Positions 1-8,344 of a stretch of 64,000 bases of DNA are shown one piece after another. The DNA comes from Betaproteobacteria bacterium (GTDB lineage: Bacteria; Pseudomonadota; Gammaproteobacteria; Burkholderiales; SG8-39): positions 17,812 to 81,811 of the forward strand of contig VBCA01000017.1 in NCBI GenBank assembly GCA_005881575.1. The letters run 5' to 3'. The first letter of the stretch is position 1, and each line of letters starts with the position of its first letter. Below the pieces are notes generated by a model. That model did no database searches, was not told the DNA's origin, and saw nothing but the letters and a program-made list of their open reading frames with translations. The position numbers and the translations under genes are program-made.

Positions 1-620
1 ACGAAGCGCAGCAAGGGTGAGAGCACCAGCTGGCAGGCATTCGCGCGGCGACCCGCGGCGCGCAACGATTCGGCCTGCAGGCTCGTGTAGCGGTTCTGCT
101 TGTCGAGATACTTCTCCAGGGTTTCCGCCGAATCGTGCAGCAGGTCGCCTCGAAGCCTGAGCACGGGCGATCGGGTCACGATCCTTTCGTGCACCGGCTC
201 GCTTCCCCAACGCGCATGCTCGCGGTGAAACAGGCGCACGTTCCAGTCGGGATAGCCTTCGCCGTGCTTGAGCCAGCGTCCCAGAAAGCGATTGCGGCGC
301 GCAACGGCGTAGACGAAGCCGCGCGGTGCTTTCAGCTCCGCGACGATAGCCTCGCGAAGCTCGGGGCTCAGGCATTCGTCGGCGTCAACGCACAATACCC
401 ACACGTGGCTGGCAGCGTCGACGGCGTACTGCTTTTGCGCGCCGAACCCGAGCCATTCCTTCCGGACTACGCGCGCGCCGTGGCGAGCGGCGAGCTCGAC
501 CGTGCCATCCGTGGAGCCGGAGTCCACCACGACGACCTCGTCGGCGAAGGCGATGCTAGCAAGGCAACGTTCCAGTTGGCCGGCGGCATTGCGTGTGATG
601 ATGGTTACGGACAAGGGCAT
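1..620 (-). CDS. Family 2 glycosyltransferase (WaaE/LgtF-like), partial
   Basis: The reverse strand is open from an ATG at 620 to the window edge, giving about 206 residues without the C-terminus. The N-terminus (MPLSVTIITRNAAGQLERCL) is a typical GT-A opening. It is followed by the VVVDSGSTDGT nucleotide-binding motif and a DADE (DxD-type) metal site in VLCVDADECLSP. Such enzymes add a hexose to the LPS inner core at the cytoplasmic face of the inner membrane. It is head-to-head with the Kdo transferase waaA, which supports a core-LPS role. No strong Shine-Dalgarno precedes the ATG; an in-frame TTG two codons upstream is an alternative start. The exact sugar donor cannot be read from the sequence. 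Confidence 0.85.
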   Translation of the reverse strand, partial: MPLSVTIITRNAAGQLERCLASIAFADEVVVVDSGSTDGTVELAARHGARVVRKEWLGFGAQKQYAVDAASHVWVLCVDADECLSPELREAIVAELKAPRGFVYAVARRNRFLGRWLKHGEGYPDWNVRLFHREHARWGSEPVHERIVTRSPVLRLRGDLLHDSAETLEKYLDKQNRYTSLQAESLRAAGRRANACQLVLSPLLRF

Positions 621-622
621 GG

Positions 623-675
623 GCAAGGAAGAGACGGCAAACCCGTATAATCAGCGGCTTATGCGCGGCATTCTA
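623..675. promoter_or_regulatory. Head-to-head promoter region of the glycosyltransferase and waaA
   Basis: A perfect TATAAT lies at 646-651 on the plus strand, about 54 bp before the waaA ATG. On the minus strand a TAGAAT (forward 670-675) faces the glycosyltransferase gene. Neither has a convincing -35 hexamer, so this rests on the -10 boxes and the divergent layout. Confidence 0.4.
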
Positions 676-704
676 ACCGCCTTTGAGGCCGTCGGGGCGT
701 TCTG

Positions 705-1955
705 ATGTGGCGGGCCGGCTATAGCTTGCTCCTTTGGTTCGCTTTTCCCTTCGTGCTCGCGCGCCTGTGGTGGCGTGGGCGACACGAGCCGGCCTATAGG
801 CAGAACATCGCCGAGCGATTCGGCTTCTACGGCAGGACGCCGGCGCGGCCGGTGATCTGGCTGCACGCCGTGTCGGTGGGTGAGACACGTGGCGCGGAGC
901 CTCTGCTGCATGCGCTGCGGTCCCGCCACCCGGGCTGCGATTTGTTGATTACCCAGATGACCGCAACGGGCCGGGAGGCGGCGCAGCAACTGTTCGGTGG
1001 CGCTGTGCTCGTTGCGTGGCTCCCTTACGATTACCCCTCGGCCGTCCGGCGGTTCCTACGCAGCTTCCGGCCACGGCTTGGCATCCTGATGGAGACCGAA
1101 ATCTGGTTTCACCTCGTGGGCGAGTGTCAACGTTCTGGCGTGCCGCTTCTGCTCGCCAATGCCCGAATGTCGGCCAAGTCGGCGCGCGGCTACAGCGCGG
1201 TCGCGCCGCTCGTGCGGGCCGCTCTAGGGAGCTTGAGCGCGGTCGCCGCGCAAACCACCGAAGACGCCGAGCGGCTTCGATCCCTCGGCGCGCGCGATGT
1301 GGAAGTCACCGGAAACCTCAAGTTTGACGCTGATCCGGACCCCCGGAGCGATTCGCTCGCAGCGCAATTCCGGCACCGGTTTGGCACTCGAGCAGTGCTG
1401 CTTGCCGCCAGCACTCGCGAAGGCGAGGAAGAGCTGCTGCTTGACGCCTTGGAGCCCAACGCTCTCGGCGACGCACTTCTGGTCATTGTGCCGCGGCACC
1501 CGCAACGGTTCGACTCGGTAGCGCAGCTCCTTGCATCCCGGGGGCTGAAGTTCATCCGGCGCAGCACGAACGCGCCGCTCGATGCCGACTGCGGCATCGT
1601 GCTCGGGGACAGCATGGGTGAAATGGCAGCCTACTACCGGGCCTGCGACCTTGCCTTCGTCGGAGGAAGTCTGCTCACTTACGGCGGTCACAACCTGATC
1701 GAAGCTTGCGCGGCGGGCGTGCCGGTACTGATCGGGCCCTACACCTACAATTTCGCGCAGGCGGCCGAAAGCGCGGTCGCGGTCGGCGCCGCGGTGCGTG
1801 TCAACACCGCCGAAGAAGTGATGCGGGTGGCCCGATCCATACTTCAAGACGCCGGGCTGCGCGAGCGAATGGGAAAAGCTGGAGTCGCTTTCTGTGCGGC
1901 GCATCGAGGCGCCACCGAGCGGACGCTCGCGATCTGCGAGCGATTGCTGAGGTGA
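705..1955 (+). CDS. waaA: 3-deoxy-D-manno-octulosonic acid (Kdo) transferase
   Basis: This 416-residue protein transfers Kdo from CMP-Kdo to lipid A precursors at the inner membrane, an essential step of LPS synthesis. The N-terminus has a hydrophobic membrane anchor (about residues 5-22). HAVSVGETRGAEPLL follows, whose Glu60 sits where the family's catalytic Glu is expected. The second Rossmann half carries GGSLLTYGGHNLIEACAAG and VPVLIGPYTYNF, the signature of the CMP-Kdo site. Length matches the family (about 420). It converges on tolC with only 9 bp between stops. Whether it adds one or two Kdo units cannot be told from sequence. Confidence 0.96.
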   Translation: MWRAGYSLLLWFAFPFVLARLWWRGRHEPAYRQNIAERFGFYGRTPARPVIWLHAVSVGETRGAEPLLHALRSRHPGCDLLITQMTATGREAAQQLFGGAVLVAWLPYDYPSAVRRFLRSFRPRLGILMETEIWFHLVGECQRSGVPLLLANARMSAKSARGYSAVAPLVRAALGSLSAVAAQTTEDAERLRSLGARDVEVTGNLKFDADPDPRSDSLAAQFRHRFGTRAVLLAASTREGEEELLLDALEPNALGDALLVIVPRHPQRFDSVAQLLASRGLKFIRRSTNAPLDADCGIVLGDSMGEMAAYYRACDLAFVGGSLLTYGGHNLIEACAAGVPVLIGPYTYNFAQAAESAVAVGAAVRVNTAEEVMRVARSILQDAGLRERMGKAGVAFCAAHRGATERTLAICERLLR

Positions 1956-1964
1956 CTGCGGAGG

Positions 1965-3302
1965 TCAATTCGTCCCCAGCAAGCGGTTCACCTCTTCGAC
2001 GTCGGCTTCGCCTAGCGTCCCCGAGGCCGACTTCAACCGCAGGCCGTTCAGGATCGTGTCATAGCGCGCCCTCGAAAGATCGCGCAACGTGCTGAAGACC
2101 TGTTGCTGGGCGTTCAAGACGTCGATGTTGATGCGCACCCCGACCTCGTAGCCGAGCCTGTTCGAATCGAGCGCGCTGCGGCTGGAAACGAGCGCCGCCT
2201 CCAGGGCTTTCACCTGGGCCATCCCATTGGTGACGCCAACGTAGGACTGGCGGGCGGATAACGCGGCGGTACGCCGCGCGCCCTCCAGATCCTGCTGCGC
2301 TTTTTCGCGGTTGGCGACCGCTTGCCGCACAAGCGAGCTGACATTGCCTCCCGCATAGAGGGGAATGGCAAGCTGCAAGCTGATCGCGCTGCTGGTCGCG
2401 TCCGAGGCGTTGTTGTTGATCGACGTAGAGGTGCTGATGCTCGAAGAACTGCTGCCAGTGCTCCCGACGATGTTCAGGGTGGGCAGATGCCCGGCGCGCG
2501 TTCGCTCGATCTCGCGCACGGCAATTTCGAGCGCCGCTTCCTGCGCGCGTACCGGATAGCCTTGGCTGGCGGCGGCGGTGGCCCAGTCTTCCATCGAGTT
2601 CGGCTTGGGCGGGTTGAGCTCGATGTTCGGCTTCAGCGGCTCGAGCCTCTCAGGAAACTTGCCCACGATCTGCTGCAAAGTGCGCTTCTTGATTTCGAGA
2701 TCGCTTTGCGCCGCGATTTCCTGAGAGGTCGCGAGGTCGAAGCGGGCCTGCGCTTCGTGAGTATCGGTGATCGTTGCGGTGCCGACCTCGAAATTGCGCT
2801 TCGCCTGTGCGAGCTGCTCGGAGATCGCCACCTTCTGCCCTTGGATGAATGCCAGGCTGTCCTGCGAAGCGAGCACGTCGAAATAGGCTTGCGCGACGCG
2901 CACGATCAGGTCCTGGGTCGCTTGGCCGAATGTGGCTTCGGCTTGCGCCGCCTTGAACCCGGCCTCCTTGTACGCCTGGATGTTTTGCCAATTGAAAAGA
3001 GGCTGCGTGAGCGTCACGGTGAACCCGTTGGAATTGCCCTGCCGCTGGGAGTCCGGCGCCGCACCGCGAAAGGAAATATTGTTGCGGTTATCCTGGGTGA
3101 ATGCGGTAGCGTTGACGGTGGGCAGGATGGGGGCAAGGCCCTGCGGCAGACTTTCAAGACCCGCGTCGCGCGTCGCGCGCGCGGACGCGTAGGTGGCATC
3201 GTTCGCGAGAGCGTCGCGGTAGATCTGCAAAAGATCCGCTGCGCGGGCGGGCACTGCCGATAAGGCAACGGCGAGTGACAGGGGGAGACAAGACCGCGGC
3301 AT
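1965..3302 (-). CDS. tolC: TolC-family outer membrane efflux protein
   Basis: About 445 residues, with a signal peptide (hydrophobic stretch ending ARA, then ADLLQIYRDALAND). That mature N-terminus is the classic TolC start. Two repeated OEP halves follow, rich in long amphipathic helices (for example TQDLIVRVAQAYFDVLASQDSL), as expected for the trimeric channel-tunnel used by type I secretion and RND pumps. The ATG at 3302 is preferred; a GTG two codons upstream (3308) is possible. The pcm gene lies 24 bp upstream on the same strand, a conserved pcm-tolC pair in betaproteobacteria. No inner-membrane pump partner is nearby. Confidence 0.94.
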   Translation of the reverse strand: MPRSCLPLSLAVALSAVPARAADLLQIYRDALANDATYASARATRDAGLESLPQGLAPILPTVNATAFTQDNRNNISFRGAAPDSQRQGNSNGFTVTLTQPLFNWQNIQAYKEAGFKAAQAEATFGQATQDLIVRVAQAYFDVLASQDSLAFIQGQKVAISEQLAQAKRNFEVGTATITDTHEAQARFDLATSQEIAAQSDLEIKKRTLQQIVGKFPERLEPLKPNIELNPPKPNSMEDWATAAASQGYPVRAQEAALEIAVREIERTRAGHLPTLNIVGSTGSSSSSISTSTSINNNASDATSSAISLQLAIPLYAGGNVSSLVRQAVANREKAQQDLEGARRTAALSARQSYVGVTNGMAQVKALEAALVSSRSALDSNRLGYEVGVRINIDVLNAQQQVFSTLRDLSRARYDTILNGLRLKSASGTLGEADVEEVNRLLGTN

Positions 3303-3326
3303 GAGCACTGCGACTCAGGCTTACCG

Positions 3327-3992
3327 TTAAAATTCGAAGCGCGCTGGCTGCAGCGCATTCTTGAGCGGAGCAAGACAGGTCTCGAACAGAGCAGTCGTAT
3401 GGCATGAGTCTTCGCCAACGCTGGTAATGAGCCGCGCTTCCATGACCGGGGGATCGCCCACGACCGCGAATAGCCGTCCCGTTACCTTGAGCTGCAAGAC
3501 CAATGTTTGCGGCAAAATCGGCGTGGAGCCGGTGAGCACGATGACGTCGTAAGGCGCATGTGTAAGCCAGCCTTGCGCCGCGTCTCCGAGCTGGACATCG
3601 GTGTTCTCCACGCCGCTGCGCCGAAGATTCTCCTCCCCGAACGCCTTCAGCTTCGGATTGATTTCAACGGAGTACACATGGTGCGCCCGGGCGGCGAGAA
3701 GCGCGGTGAGATAGCCGCTGCCGGTGCCCACTTCGAGCACGCGTTCGTTTTTCTTCACCGCGAGTTCCTGCAGAATGCGCGCCTCCACCTTGGGCTGCAT
3801 CATGCGCTCGCCCTCGTCTGCGCCCTCGTACAGGGGAATTTCCATGTCCGAGAAGGCAAACGCCCGGTACTCGGCGGGGACAAACTCCTCGCGGCGCACC
3901 ACGTATAAGAGGTCGAGCACATCCTGGTCGAGCACCTCCCACGGGCGGATCTGCTGCTCGACCATGTTGAAGCGGGCTTGCTCGACGTTCAT
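3327..3992 (-). CDS. pcm: Protein-L-isoaspartate O-methyltransferase family protein
   Basis: This 221-residue SAM-dependent methyltransferase has motif I at VLEVGTGSGYLTALLA, followed by VYSVEINPKL and the PYDVIVLTGS strand. The N-terminal MVEQQIRPWEVLD and EEFVPAEYRAFAFSDMEIPL regions match the PCMT family. Those enzymes methylate isoaspartyl residues in damaged proteins. It belongs to the shorter proteobacterial type found next to tolC, and its repair activity is less established than that of E. coli Pcm. It is probably co-transcribed with tolC (24 bp gap) from the -10 element just upstream of the start. Confidence 0.88.
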   Translation of the reverse strand: MNVEQARFNMVEQQIRPWEVLDQDVLDLLYVVRREEFVPAEYRAFAFSDMEIPLYEGADEGERMMQPKVEARILQELAVKKNERVLEVGTGSGYLTALLAARAHHVYSVEINPKLKAFGEENLRRSGVENTDVQLGDAAQGWLTHAPYDVIVLTGSTPILPQTLVLQLKVTGRLFAVVGDPPVMEARLITSVGEDSCHTTALFETCLAPLKNALQPARFEF

Positions 3993-4013
3993 GTGGGACT
4001 GGGAGTTGCGCGA

Positions 4014-4030
4014 AAGGCGCCGATTCTAGC
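4014..4030 (-). promoter_or_regulatory. Extended -10 promoter of pcm-tolC
   Basis: On the minus strand TGCTAGAAT (the -10 hexamer is forward 4023-4028) has an extended-minus-10 TG and is followed by a GC-rich discriminator. It lies about 30 nt upstream of the pcm ATG. No good -35 is seen. The same TAGAAT-plus-GC-rich arrangement recurs before folD and argA. Confidence 0.45.
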
Positions 4031-4236
4031 ATTGATTGCGGCGCGTTCCGGCGCTAGACTTCTGACTATCACTGACGTCAGCGGCGAATGGAGACCGAGG
4101 CGCCGTCCCAGCGGCTGCACTTGAAGCGCGCTGAGCGATGAATCAAAATAGCCCTCGACAGCAATAATTTCTGAACGGATGCAATTCTCGATACGCCGCA
4201 AGCGTGTTTAACGGTCCGGGGGGGTCTATCCGTTCC

Positions 4237-4620
4237 ATGCATGTATCCCAAGAGCGTTACGGCGACACGCTGGTGCTCACCCCTATCGGGCGAGTCGACA
4301 ACAGCACGACCGACCGGTTGAAATCCGGGCTCGACGCCTATATAGCCAGCTCCCGAGCAGGGGGAAATCGCCTGGTCTTGGATTTTTCGAAGGTGGACTA
4401 CATTAGCAGCGTCGGGTTGCGCGTCTTGATGCTGGCGGGCAAGGAAATCCGTGAGCAGGGAGGCTCGATCGTGGTAGCGGCGCTCCAGCCTGTGGTGCGC
4501 GAAATCTTCGAGATCAGCCGCTTCAATCTTGTCTTCCAGTGTTTTGGGTCGGTTCGCGAAGCTCTGACCAAGGTTTCGCCGACAGCCCTGGCGGCCTATG
4601 ACTCCGCCCATGGCACTTGA
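4237..4620 (+). CDS. STAS-domain anti-sigma factor antagonist (RsbV-like)
   Basis: This is a 127-residue single STAS domain. The segment DYISSVGLRVLM contains the conserved Ser that RsbW-type kinases phosphorylate. In partner switching, the unphosphorylated form binds an anti-sigma kinase or another target and releases a regulator. ATG 4237 is chosen over a GTG at 4204 because the homologous domain begins there. It is 3 bp from the next gene, and a PP2C phosphatase and an RsbW-like ATPase lie within 5 kb, so kinase, phosphatase and antagonist are all present. The target is unknown. Confidence 0.88.
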   Translation: MHVSQERYGDTLVLTPIGRVDNSTTDRLKSGLDAYIASSRAGGNRLVLDFSKVDYISSVGLRVLMLAGKEIREQGGSIVVAALQPVVREIFEISRFNLVFQCFGSVREALTKVSPTALAAYDSAHGT

Positions 4621-4623
4621 CCG

Positions 4624-5589
4624 ATGGCACTGTGGGTCACGTTCTGGGGAACGCGCGGCTCCATCCCCGTCTCCCTGGACTCCGCGTCGGTCAGGGACAA
4701 GCTCGCCCAGGCGATAGTCGCGGCTTCGGGTGAGCGTCTCGACACGCAAGAAAAGGCGCGGGCTTGGGTCGACTCAGAGCTTGATTTCGCCGTCTCGCAC
4801 ACTTTCGGAGGCAATTCCGCCTGCGTGCAGCTCGATGCGGGTGAGGACGAGCATGTATTGTGCGATCTCGGGAGCGGCGTACGCGCCTTCGGAAACCATG
4901 TAATCACCCGTGACGGTCCCGCCAAGACCAACGTCTTCCACGTGTTCCAGTCCCACCTTCACTGGGACCACATCATGGGCTTCCCCTTTTTCGCCCCCGC
5001 CTACATCCCTGGGAACAGGATTCTGATTTACGGCTGTCACACCAATCTCGAAGAAGCGCTTCGTCGCCAACAGGACCCGCCCTGTTTCCCTGTGCCGTTT
5101 GATCGCCTAGGAGCGTCGGTAGAGTTCGTCACACTCCAGCCTGGCCGGAGCTACGAGGTCGCCGGATGGAGCGTGACCGCCAAGCTGCAGAGCCATTCCG
5201 GAGATTCCTACGGGTATCGATTCGTCCGTGACGGCCGGATCATCGTCTATTCGACCGACTCCGAGCACAGGCTGGACGTCCCGGATGCGGTCGAAGGCGC
5301 CGCAACTTTCTTTGCGGACGCCGACTTGGTGATTTTCGACGCCATGTACTCGCTCGCGGAAGCTGTGTCGGTGAAGGAGGACTGGGGACACTCGAGCAAC
5401 GTGGTTGGGGTCGAGTTGTGCCAGCTTGCCCATGTGAAACACCTGGTGCTTTTCCACCACGAACCGGCCAACAACGATGAGCGCATCGCCCAGATTTGGC
5501 GAGAAACCCTGCGTTACGAAGAAATCTCGCGTACGGGTGAAGCGCTTCGCATCTCGGTCGCCTACGACGGCCTGGAGATCGAGCTCTGA
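4624..5589 (+). CDS. Metallo-beta-lactamase-fold hydrolase
   Basis: This 321-residue protein starts with VTFWGTRGSIPV, typical of the RNase Z/PhnP/phosphodiesterase branch. It has the metal-binding motif SHLHWDHIMGF (His111, His113, Asp115, His116) and later candidate ligands in LQSHSGDSYGYRF, YSTDSEH and LFHHEP. No signal peptide is seen, so it is cytoplasmic. It follows the STAS gene by 3 bp and precedes the CHASE2-phosphatase, so it is probably part of the same signalling unit. A phosphodiesterase acting on a small nucleotide or phosphoester is plausible but unproven; the substrate cannot be deduced. Confidence 0.8.
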   Translation: MALWVTFWGTRGSIPVSLDSASVRDKLAQAIVAASGERLDTQEKARAWVDSELDFAVSHTFGGNSACVQLDAGEDEHVLCDLGSGVRAFGNHVITRDGPAKTNVFHVFQSHLHWDHIMGFPFFAPAYIPGNRILIYGCHTNLEEALRRQQDPPCFPVPFDRLGASVEFVTLQPGRSYEVAGWSVTAKLQSHSGDSYGYRFVRDGRIIVYSTDSEHRLDVPDAVEGAATFFADADLVIFDAMYSLAEAVSVKEDWGHSSNVVGVELCQLAHVKHLVLFHHEPANNDERIAQIWRETLRYEEISRTGEALRISVAYDGLEIEL

Positions 5590-5672
5590 GGAGCAAATCC
5601 TTACCGGATGCCGGGGACGTCGGCCCGTACTCCGGATCGGAGTTGGTCGCCCGGGCAAATCCTCTCGGGACG

Positions 5673-7748
5673 ATGTTCAATTCACGCGGGGTTGGTCACG
5701 GTGTGGCGCTGCTTGCGCTGCTCCTGGTGCCGATTCTGTGGCAGGACATGCCCATCGTCGGTGCAACGCGCCTTGCGTGGCTCGACGGCTATCAGGAACT
5801 GTCTCCGCGCGAGAGGCGCTCGGCGCCTGCAGTCATCGTCGCCATCGACGAGGTGAGTCTGGACCGATTCGGTCAATGGCCATGGCCGCGCACATTGGTC
5901 GCACAGCTCATCGATAAACTGGGTGCAGCCCGCCCTGCGGCAATCGGGGTAGACATACTGTTTCCTGAGCCCGACCGCCTTTCCCCCGAATGGCTTGCAC
6001 CATCGGTGGCCGAAGTCGATCCGCGATTGGCGGCGCGTCTCGCAATGCTGCCGCGCCACGATGCGGTACTGGCCGCGTCGATCAAAGCTGCTCCCGTAGC
6101 ACTGGGCATTGCAGGGCTAGAGGCCGGCAAGCCTTCCGAGGTTGCCCCGCTGACTCCATCTCTGCAAAGAGGATCCGACGCGCGAGCGGCTCTGCGCCAC
6201 TATGCTTCTACGCTTCGCAGTCTCCCGGAAATCGACACGGCCGCGAGAGGACACGGACTACTCAGCGCCGATACCGAGGCGGGCGTGGTCCGGCGCGTGC
6301 CGCTCGTCGCGCTTGTCGGGGTGACCCCAGTGCTACCTTTGAGCCTAGAGACTCTTCGTTTGGCGAGTGGCGAACCGCTCTTCTTCGTGCAAGGCGGCGT
6401 GGCCGGGGTTGAAGCCGTGGGAATCGGCGACTTGGTCGTCCCCACTCAATCTGACGGACGCCTGTGGGTCCACTACACCCCACACGATGCAAGTCGCTTC
6501 GTCTCGGCGGCGGATGTGCTCGGCGACAAGGCAGACCCCGCTCAACTCGAGGGCAAGCTCGTGCTCGTCGGCGTCACCGGGCTTGGTCTGATCGATTACC
6601 AGTCCACGCCGCTTGGCGAGCGCATGCCCGGGATCGAGATTCATGCGCAGGTCCTTGAGAACGTTTTTGACGGCGCACTGTTGGTGCGCCCGCGCTGGGC
6701 AACCTGGGTCGAAGGATTGGCCCTTTTCGTCATGGGGTTGGTGGTCGTGTGTTCCGTGCCTCGACTCTCGCCGGGACGTTCGACGGTCCTGCTCCTTTTA
6801 TCACTGATAACGCTGGGTGCGGCTGGCTTCGGCGCATACCGGGTGGCGGGGCTGCTGCTCGACGCTTCGGTTCCCGGCGCCGCGATCGTCTTCCTGTTCG
6901 CTGCGATGCTTGTCGAGACGCTCGCGGAGGCCAACGCGCAGAAAAAATTGCTGCAGGAGCGCCTGCAACGCGAACGCGAGTCTGCCGCTCGGCTCGCCGG
7001 TGAGCTTGACGCGGCGCGACGCATCCAGATCGGTAGTCTCCCGCGGCCCGAGTCGGCGTTCCCTTCAGAACATCGCTTCGAGATTTCTGCAGCCATGGAG
7101 CCGGCGCGCGAAGTAGGAGGGGATCTATACGATTTCTTCATGCTCGATGCCGAGCACTTATTCTTTCTCGTAGGCGATGTATCCGGGAAGGGCTTGCCTG
7201 CCAGTATCTTCATGGCGGTCAGCAAAGCTCTGTGCAAAAGCACTGCCCTTCGACGCGGGCGTCGGGTCGATGAATTGCTACATGAGGCCAACGCGGAAAT
7301 TGCGCGGGAGAATCCCGAGTTCTTGTTCGTAACCGTTTTTGCCGGCGTGCTCGACGTTCTGAGCGGTCGCCTGGAGTATTGCAGCGCCGGACATGAACCG
7401 CCTTTCGTTCTGGCTGCCGATGGCGAGATCGCCAGGCTTGAGGAGGGCGGCGGGCCGCCGTTATGCGTGCTCGAAGAATTTTCCTACGTTGCCGCCGAGC
7501 ACGAGATGAGCCGAGGAGGAATTGTATGTGTTGTATCCGACGGGGTAACCGAAGCAATGAATCCGGCGGGGGAGCTTTACGGTGCCGTCCGGTTGCGCGA
7601 GGCACTCGAGCGCGGCCGGAACACTGAAAATCCCGCAGCCCTCGTCAATGCGATCCGTGCGGATATCTCGCAATTTGTCGACGGAGCGGAAGCTGCAGAC
7701 GACCTGACGCTCCTGGTGCTGCGCTGGAACGGGCCTAGCGCACGTTGA
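5673..7748 (+). CDS. Membrane CHASE2-PP2C (SpoIIE/RsbU-like) phosphatase
   Basis: About 691 residues. It has an N-terminal membrane helix (GVALLALLLVPILW), then an extracytoplasmic CHASE2 sensor domain of roughly 300 residues (VIVAIDEVSLDRFGQWPWPR is its hallmark start). Two or three transmembrane helices follow (around 340-420), then a coiled-coil linker (QKKLLQERLQRERESAARLA). The C-terminus is a PP2C/SpoIIE phosphatase with PAREVGGDLYDFF, LVGDVSGKGLPASIFMA, YCSAGHEPPFVL and ADDLTLLVLRW. It probably dephosphorylates the STAS protein in response to a periplasmic signal. ATG 5673 is preferred over the upstream TTG at 5643. Its 3' end overlaps the convergent OmpA-like gene by 14 bp. Confidence 0.9.
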   Translation: MFNSRGVGHGVALLALLLVPILWQDMPIVGATRLAWLDGYQELSPRERRSAPAVIVAIDEVSLDRFGQWPWPRTLVAQLIDKLGAARPAAIGVDILFPEPDRLSPEWLAPSVAEVDPRLAARLAMLPRHDAVLAASIKAAPVALGIAGLEAGKPSEVAPLTPSLQRGSDARAALRHYASTLRSLPEIDTAARGHGLLSADTEAGVVRRVPLVALVGVTPVLPLSLETLRLASGEPLFFVQGGVAGVEAVGIGDLVVPTQSDGRLWVHYTPHDASRFVSAADVLGDKADPAQLEGKLVLVGVTGLGLIDYQSTPLGERMPGIEIHAQVLENVFDGALLVRPRWATWVEGLALFVMGLVVVCSVPRLSPGRSTVLLLLSLITLGAAGFGAYRVAGLLLDASVPGAAIVFLFAAMLVETLAEANAQKKLLQERLQRERESAARLAGELDAARRIQIGSLPRPESAFPSEHRFEISAAMEPAREVGGDLYDFFMLDAEHLFFLVGDVSGKGLPASIFMAVSKALCKSTALRRGRRVDELLHEANAEIARENPEFLFVTVFAGVLDVLSGRLEYCSAGHEPPFVLAADGEIARLEEGGGPPLCVLEEFSYVAAEHEMSRGGIVCVVSDGVTEAMNPAGELYGAVRLREALERGRNTENPAALVNAIRADISQFVDGAEAADDLTLLVLRWNGPSAR

Positions 7749-8328
7749 TTTCGACTCGCCGATTCCGCGGCTCGGAAACCCCTTCGACTGCGGGGATCAA
7801 AGGCTCGCGCCTGCCGCGGCCAGCGGTCAGGATCCGCTCAGCCGGAATACCCATTCCGGCCAGGATCGACTTAACGCGCTCGGCCCGCTGAAGAGAAAGC
7901 GCATCATTGGAAGGGTCCGGGCCGACCAGATCGGTATGGCCAATGACGGTAATGTCCGGCGCCTCCCTGCGCGCCATCTCCGCGAGCAAACGCCTGACTT
8001 CCTGCTTCGATTCCTCGGTAAATTCGTCGTTGCCACTCTCGAAGTAGAGGATAAAGGAGATCGGGCGCGACGGCTGGGCTGCGAGTGCGCTGCCAAAAAC
8101 CTCCTTTACCTCGCTCTGGCTTGCAATGCCGCGCTGCATACCGCCTTCGGGCGTCGTCCGGGCGGCGGCGTACGCGGTATTGAGCACAGCCTTACCCTTC
8201 TGGCCTTGGACAACGACTGTTCCGACTTTGCCCTCCTTGTCCGGCAAAAGCACGATCAAGTCTTGGCTCGGTGTGGCGCAGCTCCCCAGGACCCATGACG
8301 CGATCAGCGCAGCGCAGTGCCGGCGCAT
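7735..8328 (-). CDS. OmpA-domain lipoprotein
   Basis: This 197-residue protein has a lipoprotein signal (VLGSC lipobox, Cys17), a variable middle, and a C-terminal OmpA/Pal peptidoglycan-binding domain. That domain includes ISFILYFESGNDEFT, VIGHTDLVG, NDALSLQRAERV and NRRVEI. It probably sits in the outer membrane and tethers to peptidoglycan. It lies 16 bp downstream of the FecR-domain gene on the same strand and inside the partner-switching island. It may form the envelope side of the signal sensed by the CHASE2 protein; that link is inferred from position only. Confidence 0.88.
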   Translation of the reverse strand: MRRHCAALIASWVLGSCATPSQDLIVLLPDKEGKVGTVVVQGQKGKAVLNTAYAAARTTPEGGMQRGIASQSEVKEVFGSALAAQPSRPISFILYFESGNDEFTEESKQEVRRLLAEMARREAPDITVIGHTDLVGPDPSNDALSLQRAERVKSILAGMGIPAERILTAGRGRREPLIPAVEGVSEPRNRRVEINVR

Positions 8329-8344
8329 GAAGTGCCTTAGGGCC

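Noticed and set aside
135..650. 171-codon plus-strand frame at the window start
   Set aside because: It is antisense to the glycosyltransferase read from 620 to 1, which has clear GT-A motifs; the plus frame has none.
2322..3263. 313-codon plus-strand frame
   Set aside because: It is antisense to tolC, rich in Arg, and matches no family.
4072..4081. CTGACGTCAG palindrome upstream of the STAS gene
   Set aside because: A single 10-bp palindrome with no second copy or known regulator; too short to call an operator.
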